This document shows, piece by piece, positions 58,848 through 64,000 of a stretch of DNA of 64,000 bases. This DNA comes from Adiantum capillus-veneris (lineage: Eukaryota > Streptophyta > Polypodiopsida > Polypodiales > Pteridaceae): positions 45,203,598 to 45,267,597 of the forward strand of contig CM043962.1 of assembly GCA_014529385.2 (NCBI GenBank). The letters are read 5' to 3'. Positions within the stretch are counted from its first letter, which is position 1. The number at the start of each line of letters is the position of its first letter. The position numbers and the translations under genes were made by a program. The notes below the pieces were generated by a model. It saw only the letters and a list, made by a program, of their open reading frames with translations. It did not search any database and was not told the origin of the DNA.

Positions 58848-59687
58848 AGAAGAAGAAGAAGAAGAAGAGATTTTAAAGCATTGTAGGAGAAATCCTAAGG
58901 GGCTTCAAATTCGGACGAGTCTTGACTTGAAAACCTATTACTCAAGAGGGAGATAGATAATCAATATACATGTCTATATTATGGGTCCTTAAAGGTCAAA
59001 CATGACCCATGGGACCAAATGAAACATGTTCCGTTTGGACAAAATGACCCTATATTACAACCCTCAAAGGCCATATATGATCCATGGGACCAAATGAAAC
59101 ATGTTCCATACTTTATGTTGAGCTAATCAATCCTTCTCTATGCTTAAAGACTTGGATATGAGGATGGCAATTGAATGTCCACAAAGTGACTGGGGAAAGA
59201 AAGGTAAGAATGTGAGGAAAGCAAGCTGAACCTGAGTACTTAAGTGGGGTATGATGGTCATATCGAGTAATTTGCGAGGGGCATACTATGCATACACAAA
59301 GGGACTCTCCCCTTGTGCTCCTACGCACTGTCTCTCACAGTGAGGGAGTGGGAGCTAAGCCTCGATAGCTTCTATGGGGTGTATTGCAAATAATGGGATA
59401 TGCTTAAGCATATATGGGTGAGTATGGTCCCCACACTTAAAGGAGAACATGCTTGTAATTTGGGGCAATCATTTGATATAGGGTCTCGTGATACATCATT
59501 GACCAAGTGTGTTGCATTCCTTCTTCCAAACCACTCCTTGATGTCTTGCATTCTCCAAAACTCAATATTTTTCTTAGAACAATCTTTTGCACCTTGTTAC
59601 TTCACTCCCATGCAATTCTGGGAAGCCAATGCGAAGAAGTTTGGCGCATCTTTTTATCATGTACTCCACAGTTCTCTCCATATCCGA

Positions 59688-59690
<3 letters not shown>
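58556..59690. other. Intergenic region with simple repeats
   Basis: It holds (GA)n at 58808-58840 and (GAA)n at 58847-58868. A degenerate tandem pair at about 58981-59035 and 59053-59108 shares CCATGGGACCAAATGAAACA. The frame 59400-59789 is open mainly because of the GA tract and is not called a gene. Confidence 0.5.
58808..58868. repeat. (GA)n then (GAA)n
   Basis: About 33 bp of GA, a short GGAGA interruption, then about 22 bp of GAA. Confidence 0.93.
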
Positions 59691-59691
<1 letters not shown>

Positions 59692-59748
<57 letters not shown>

Positions 59749-59803
59749 GGTTGAGCATGTTGACACCATTGCACCGTGGGAGCACCTGATGTAGCGAAAT
59801 GGA

Positions 59804-59836
<33 letters not shown>
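59692..59836. repeat. (GA)n and, 58 bp on, (GT)n
   Basis: (GA)n at 59692-59747 and (GT)n at 59806-59836, upstream of the BAR gene. Confidence 0.95.
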
Positions 59837-59840
<4 letters not shown>

Positions 59841-59879
59841 GGCTCTTGGAGGTTCAAATCCAGCTTTGAAAAACACACA

Positions 59880-60428
59880 GGGAAAAGTGCACAAAGTTTT
59901 GACGACGAAACTGCAATTCAACGTCGGACGCGGTTCGTCCTTTTGATTTTTCGCACCTTTGGCTTGCACAATGTATCATCACCATCGTCAGAGATCTTAA
60001 ATCCTTGCTGGTGAGCTGGTTGGCTTCGTCAAGCTGCTACATTTCTCCATTTTCGCATAGTCGGTCCAGCTTGCTGGTAGCATTCCATTCATGCTACTCT
60101 AGCCGGCGGCAGCTCTTCGTAGCCGGCAAACCTTGGTCGTTGCTCGCACGCCGATTCACACACTGCAGGTAGCGCTCTCCATTCTTATGTCTTCAACTAT
60201 TACTTCTTGTTTGGAGGTCTTTCTTTGGCGTCTAGGTCCATTTCCTTGATTCCCCGCCTTCTACCTCCTGATGTTTCGTAGCTCTAATTGAACATACTTC
60301 AACTGTTTTCGCAGCAATTACCATCTTAATTTGTCAAAGTTTATGCAGAATGGGCTAGAGTTGGAAGTGGAGGTGTTTGAAGATCTTCTAGAGACATTTC
60401 TAATCAGGTTTTGTGCTGGTTTCTAGCT
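59880..60428 (+). promoter_or_regulatory. Promoter and 5' untranslated region of the BAR gene (inferred)
   Basis: The sequence changes to a less AT-rich, pyrimidine-containing stretch at about 59930-60170. A 5' splice site candidate CAG/GTAGCG at 60168 and an acceptor TTTTCGCAG at about 60315 would give an intron in the leader, common in plant genes. This is inferred from splice-like sequences only. No convincing TATA box was seen. Confidence 0.35.
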
Positions 60429-63090
60429 ATGCGGGAGAGATTGAGGTCTCCATTCCGGAGATTGCGAAATTTTGCGCTGAGTAAGCAGGGATCCAAAGAT
60501 GCCAAAGAGGCTCCTGCTCCGATTGATGAAGGGCCTCTTCCTGGTGTAGTGAAATGCATGCAGGTACCTGTCATTACACTACGCACGCATGATTATCCTA
60601 CTGGTAGTGGATTGTTTGTTGTATTAAGCTGTATTTTCATTGACAATTGGACTTAATTTCATTGACGATTGGACTAAGGTGCTAGGGAATAAGTTTTAGT
60701 CTATTAAAAGGAGAAAAGGCGCATTTGACGAGACGAGTAGAGCAGCATTTAATGCTTTACATTCCCTCTCAATTCAGGACCATGTTACCAAGCAAGGCTG
60801 AGCTTGGAAAATGACTTTTCGTAGTTCTAGTTTTGAACGAGCTCTCTCTAGGAATACAGACTCTGTTATTTGTGGAGTGTGTAAACCATAGTGCTGCAAA
60901 CTTGTACAGATGTGAGGAAGGGAAATTTGTGCACCACCTTGGCATGAATATATCAGCCTTAACCTGTTGGTGGATTTTACTGACTTTGGCATGGCATTTT
61001 TGCAAGAAGTGACAGCGTGATGTAAGAGTATCTATTCCAACGTCTTGCATGTTCTGTTTTAGAACTATTGTAGGCTGTTAGTGAATTAGTATGGGTTAAG
61101 ACTCAGAGTAGCCCACAAGAATTAAAAATAGAGTTATTGAATCTGAACAGTTTGTTGTAGAGCATTTTGATGTGAAAGCATTAGCTATTGGTCCTTTTCT
61201 ATCAAGCAGTTCTTTCAAAGAGTTGTACTAGTAGAGTTTTTCAACAGGAGAGCCTTGCATGGGCTCTTTTCAAACGCTGCTTGATGGTGCAAAAGTCTCA
61301 GTTGGAGGGTTTTGATTTGCAAGTTCCAATTATTGTTTGTCACTTGTCAATGCTTGTCCTGTTGTTTTGAGCAGCAATGTTGTGTTTTAATAGTTTTGTT
61401 ATTTCAACGTTTATCTTAAATCTTTCTTGTTGAGTGGACTTCTCTTCTATTGTTGTTGCTCTCTCTTACAATTAGATTCATTCAAATTCAAGCTTACTAT
61501 CCTAGATTGCTCTGATTGCTGCTTATTGGATTATGCTGCTGTAAATTCTTGGCCATATGCTCCATGGACCATTGTATCTAGTTTTGACATGCTTAATTGG
61601 AATTGGCATCTTTAGGATAATATTTTGAGCAATTTTTGGTTTCTTGTGTCAGTGAATTATGGCACTATTATTTTATAAAGTAGGTGTTAAATGGAAGAGT
61701 TTTTGACTTTCTTGCAAACTGCCTATTTCAGGATGCAACAGATATGCGCCTCAAATATGAAGGGCTCTTGACAAATGGTCAGATAATTTCTGGTTCAGCT
61801 TATGGTAATAATTGATTCCATCTTTGCAATCTCCTTGTCATGGATGTTTAGTTCATCAAGATTCAGCACTTGAGAAATGAAAGATGATGTACATGCGAGA
61901 TGTAATTATCTTGATTGTGCTGAAATGTATGTGTTGACACCTCCTATCAACCTTGGTATTTTGATGTGTTCAAAAGGTGCTTAATCACATCATGGGTGAA
62001 AATGATGCCCATTTTGTGAGACCTCAATTCATTTGGGAACTGGAGTTGACATTTCTTGGTGAAGTTTCTTATAAACCGTTTTGGTAAACACGAATTGGAG
62101 AAAGTTTTAAGGCATCTTTACTGGATCCTGGACTTTAATCTAGTAGAGGAATTTCTTTATGCAGTTTCCATTTCAGCGCTTAGCTGTGCCCGAAGCCTTC
62201 AGATATGTGTACATGCCTTTTTTCTTATTCTACGTTGGAATCTAAAATGGGCAGATATTATGCTATGTATCTTTGATCATTGTGCTTAGAGATATCAATA
62301 TTTAGTGCTAAGCTTCTGCAGATATTTAGAGTCAAGACGTTGTTTGTTTCTATCTATAAAGTTCTTGTTATGATGAACTTATCTATATGATGACTATTTG
62401 GACCTACAGATTTTTCACGTTCCCTTCAAGATATGGCTTCTTACATGGAGGAGTCTTTTGGGGAGGTTGTTGATCAGGAGATTGGTATGCTTCCTATAAT
62501 GTCACTATTGTAAACACTTACATTTGAATTACAGTGATGTACAAAACTCTTCATGCCCATTGGGGTTGGTTGCTCATTGTGTGCGCGTGTGTGTACGTGT
62601 CCCTCTTTTAGAAAAGTGGGCTTGAAATACTTGGCATTCCAAAAAATTCACAAAATTTCACAATACAAGGCATCTAGGAAAAATGCTCGTGTCCCTTTTT
62701 TTGTAGCTCTTTTCTACAAAAAGAGGGCTTGAAATCCTTTGCATTCCAAAAAATTCACTAAGGCTTCTAGGCAAAATGCTCAGATCAAAGTACAACATGA
62801 GAAGAAGAAGAATTCCAGAAAAATATGATAAAGGAGGTTAGCCTAGTAATACAGCAGCATCATGAAAATAGATGTTTGTGTGCACAAAGAGACCTCAGAT
62901 GAGACCCTATTAACCCTTCTGCTGGTCGGCCAAGGTGCCCTGCAGAATGAGTAAGATAGTTTTGAGTTTTTGTTTGTTGCATGCCTTTTAATTCTTTTGT
63001 GTTCATTATTATTATTTTGATGGTGCAGGAAACATTTTCAGCTTGCTTGCCAAGGTTCAATTTGAGATGTCCAAGTTGCTTGACCTTTTT
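60429..63090 (+). CDS. BAR-domain protein, At2g33490-like (5' part, four exons)
   Basis: Exons 60429-60563, 61732-61804, 62410-62484 and 63029-63090 join in one frame of 115 codons. Every boundary is GT-AG: CAG/GTACCT, TTTCAG/GATG, TATG/GTAATA, CTACAG/AT, ATTG/GTATGC, TGCAG/GAAAC and TTT/GTAAGT. The protein starts with a basic helix (MRERLRSPFRRLRNFALSKQ), then an acidic linker, DMRLKYEGLLTNGQIISGSA, YDFSRSLQDMASYMEESFGE and SLLAKVQFEMSKLLDLF. This is the order of the N-terminal BAR domain of the plant hydroxyproline-rich family of At2g33490, where the equivalent segments are DMRD.YDSLLSAA, AYEFSESLREM and GKLQFELQKLVD. BAR domains dimerise into a curved coiled coil that binds membranes; the family's exact role is not settled. 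The remaining exons lie beyond the window. The ATG at 60429 is the first that leads into the conserved basic start; an upstream in-frame TTG adds nothing conserved. Confidence 0.85.
62600..62795. repeat. Tandem duplication in intron 3 of the BAR gene
   Basis: The phrases GGGCTTGAAATNCTT and GCATTCCAAAAAATTCAC occur twice (about 62618-62655 and 62727-62762), each followed by a GCTTCTAGG/GCATCTAGG-AAAATGCTC phrase. This is a diverged tandem pair of about 105 bp. Confidence 0.65.
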
Positions 63091-63098
63091 GTAAGTGG

Positions 63099-63208
<110 letters not shown>

Positions 63209-63436
63209 AAGATTTTTAACATCTATGTCAGGCCGAAATCGGCCTATGAGACAAATCAAATGTACATGGTGTGTATGTCATCCGTCTATCGGAAAGACAA
63301 ATGAAACAAAACTGATACAAAACTGAACTGAATGTAGGTAGTGGAGTATCTGAGGAGGGATGGAGCTCTATCTCTAGGGGGTATATGCATGTCTATATGC
63401 TCAAGGTAGTGCAATCATGAGAATGCATCAAGCTAT

Positions 63437-64000
63437 CTAGCTCCATCCTGTACTAATGGGGGGATGTAAGATGTGGTACATGGGTGGGTCTGGTGCCAAG
63501 GCTACCCGGATGAAAGCTGTCGGGTCGGCCCTCACCTGAGCCACTCGCTCCTCAGTGGCACGGCGCTCCCGGGCTCGGATCTCCTCGATCTGTCGGTGGT
63601 GGGAGCTCGCGCCCCTGTAGCCTGTGACTCGTGGTCGTCGTCTAGCTCGGCTCACCTCCGCCTGTGGGAGTGTCACTCCCCTCTGAGTGTCTGGTGAGGG
63701 AGGGGCGGCAATCCTCTGAAAGAAGTCTGTGAGCTGCGACTGTCTCCCCTCTGTCTGTGTAGCTGTGTGTGGCTGTAGTAGTGTGTCCCGATGGCTCTGT
63801 ATCTCTAGTAAGAAACGTCCGAGCTGTCTCTGATCTAGAGAGTCCATGATCACTCTGAATAAGGCCTCATACCTGCCTCTGATCTCAGTGTATGCTCTGC
63901 ATCTACATACAAAGTGCTCCTCACTCTCCACCTCCTCTGTGTAGGCTCTGCAGACTCGCTCCTCCCTGGGAACACCAGTATGTCTCCCGATCTCAATCTC
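63437..64000 (-). pseudogene. Non-LTR retrotransposon RT C-terminal fragment (probable)
   Basis: The minus-strand frame continues in from the window edge: EIEIGRHTGVPREERVCRAY, then EVESEEHFVCRCRAYTEIRG, RYEALFRVIMDSL and a Gln/Arg/Pro-rich tail ending at 63437. The pattern GRxxGxxRxxRxCxxC..VExExHFxxxCxxY is the Cys/His motif found after the RT of several LINE-type elements. The second Cys of the first pair is Tyr here. The region is clearly more GC-rich than its surroundings. It lies antisense, apparently in intron 4 of the BAR gene. The upstream RT domain is outside the window. Confidence 0.5.

Noticed and set aside
59400..59969. ORFs on both strands around the (GA)n and (GT)n tracts
   Set aside because: Open frames arise because GA and GT repeats contain no stops in these frames; no conserved motif flanks them.

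Overview
The window is nuclear DNA from a land plant. The evidence is: four consecutive GT-AG exons of a plant BAR-domain protein (At2g33490-like) at 60429-63090; Ty3/gypsy and Copia LTR retrotransposons with plant-type primer sites (TGGTATCAGAGC and an Asp-tRNA type); a tRNA-derived SINE; MITEs; and many long (GA)n, (CT)n and (GT)n tracts. The clade cannot be fixed by eye. No bacterial, organellar, CRISPR, rRNA or genuine tRNA gene was seen.

Almost everything left of 59.5 kb is transposon debris arranged as nested insertions, and no element looks autonomous. Family A is a Ty3/gypsy element with an RS-rich gag, LTRs starting TGTCATAA and ending CATTACA, and primer site TGGTATCAGAGC. It occurs three times: copy G (minus strand, from the left edge to 4231), the main copy A (plus strand, 4232-28495) and copy A2 (39079-46175). 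G interrupts the gag of A. A gag is interrupted again by a Copia remnant B (4700-15253), which holds a second gypsy element C (about 5780-14925), and by a non-coding LTR element E (15406-21181). The 3' LTR of A is itself split by a probable solo LTR F (25939-27508). In A pol the integrase core is inverted in place.

From 28.5 to 39 kb there are a MITE, unassigned ORFs, microsatellites, a minus-strand gypsy RT scrap, a field of hairpin repeats and a decayed gag (element I). A2 is inserted in that gag. A2 carries a 5-bp target duplication, but both outer ends are the same (U3, TGTCA) LTR terminus. Its right half is a truncated 3' LTR, an LTR fragment and an inverted LTR meeting in a palindrome of about 180 bp per arm. 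The broken gag frame resumes after it.

From 46.2 to 58.2 kb lie the rest of element I, a minus-strand gag with two zinc knuckles (J), an LTR end with an Asp-tRNA-type primer site (K), and E2. E2 is a second member of the E family in reverse orientation with a perfect 5-bp target duplication. E and E2 share LTRs of about 490 bp, the tRNA-Met-type primer site, the purine tract and a repeated GCCGATTTAGGCAG motif, but have no recognisable protein domains, so they look like a LARD-type family that must be mobilised in trans.

From 58.2 kb to the right edge there are a SINE, simple repeats and the only convincing host gene, the 5' part of the BAR gene. A 103-bp (GA)n tract begins 10 bases after its fourth 5' splice site, and a GC-rich antisense fragment resembling a non-LTR reverse transcriptase C-terminus lies further downstream, apparently in the same intron. 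The gene continues beyond the window.
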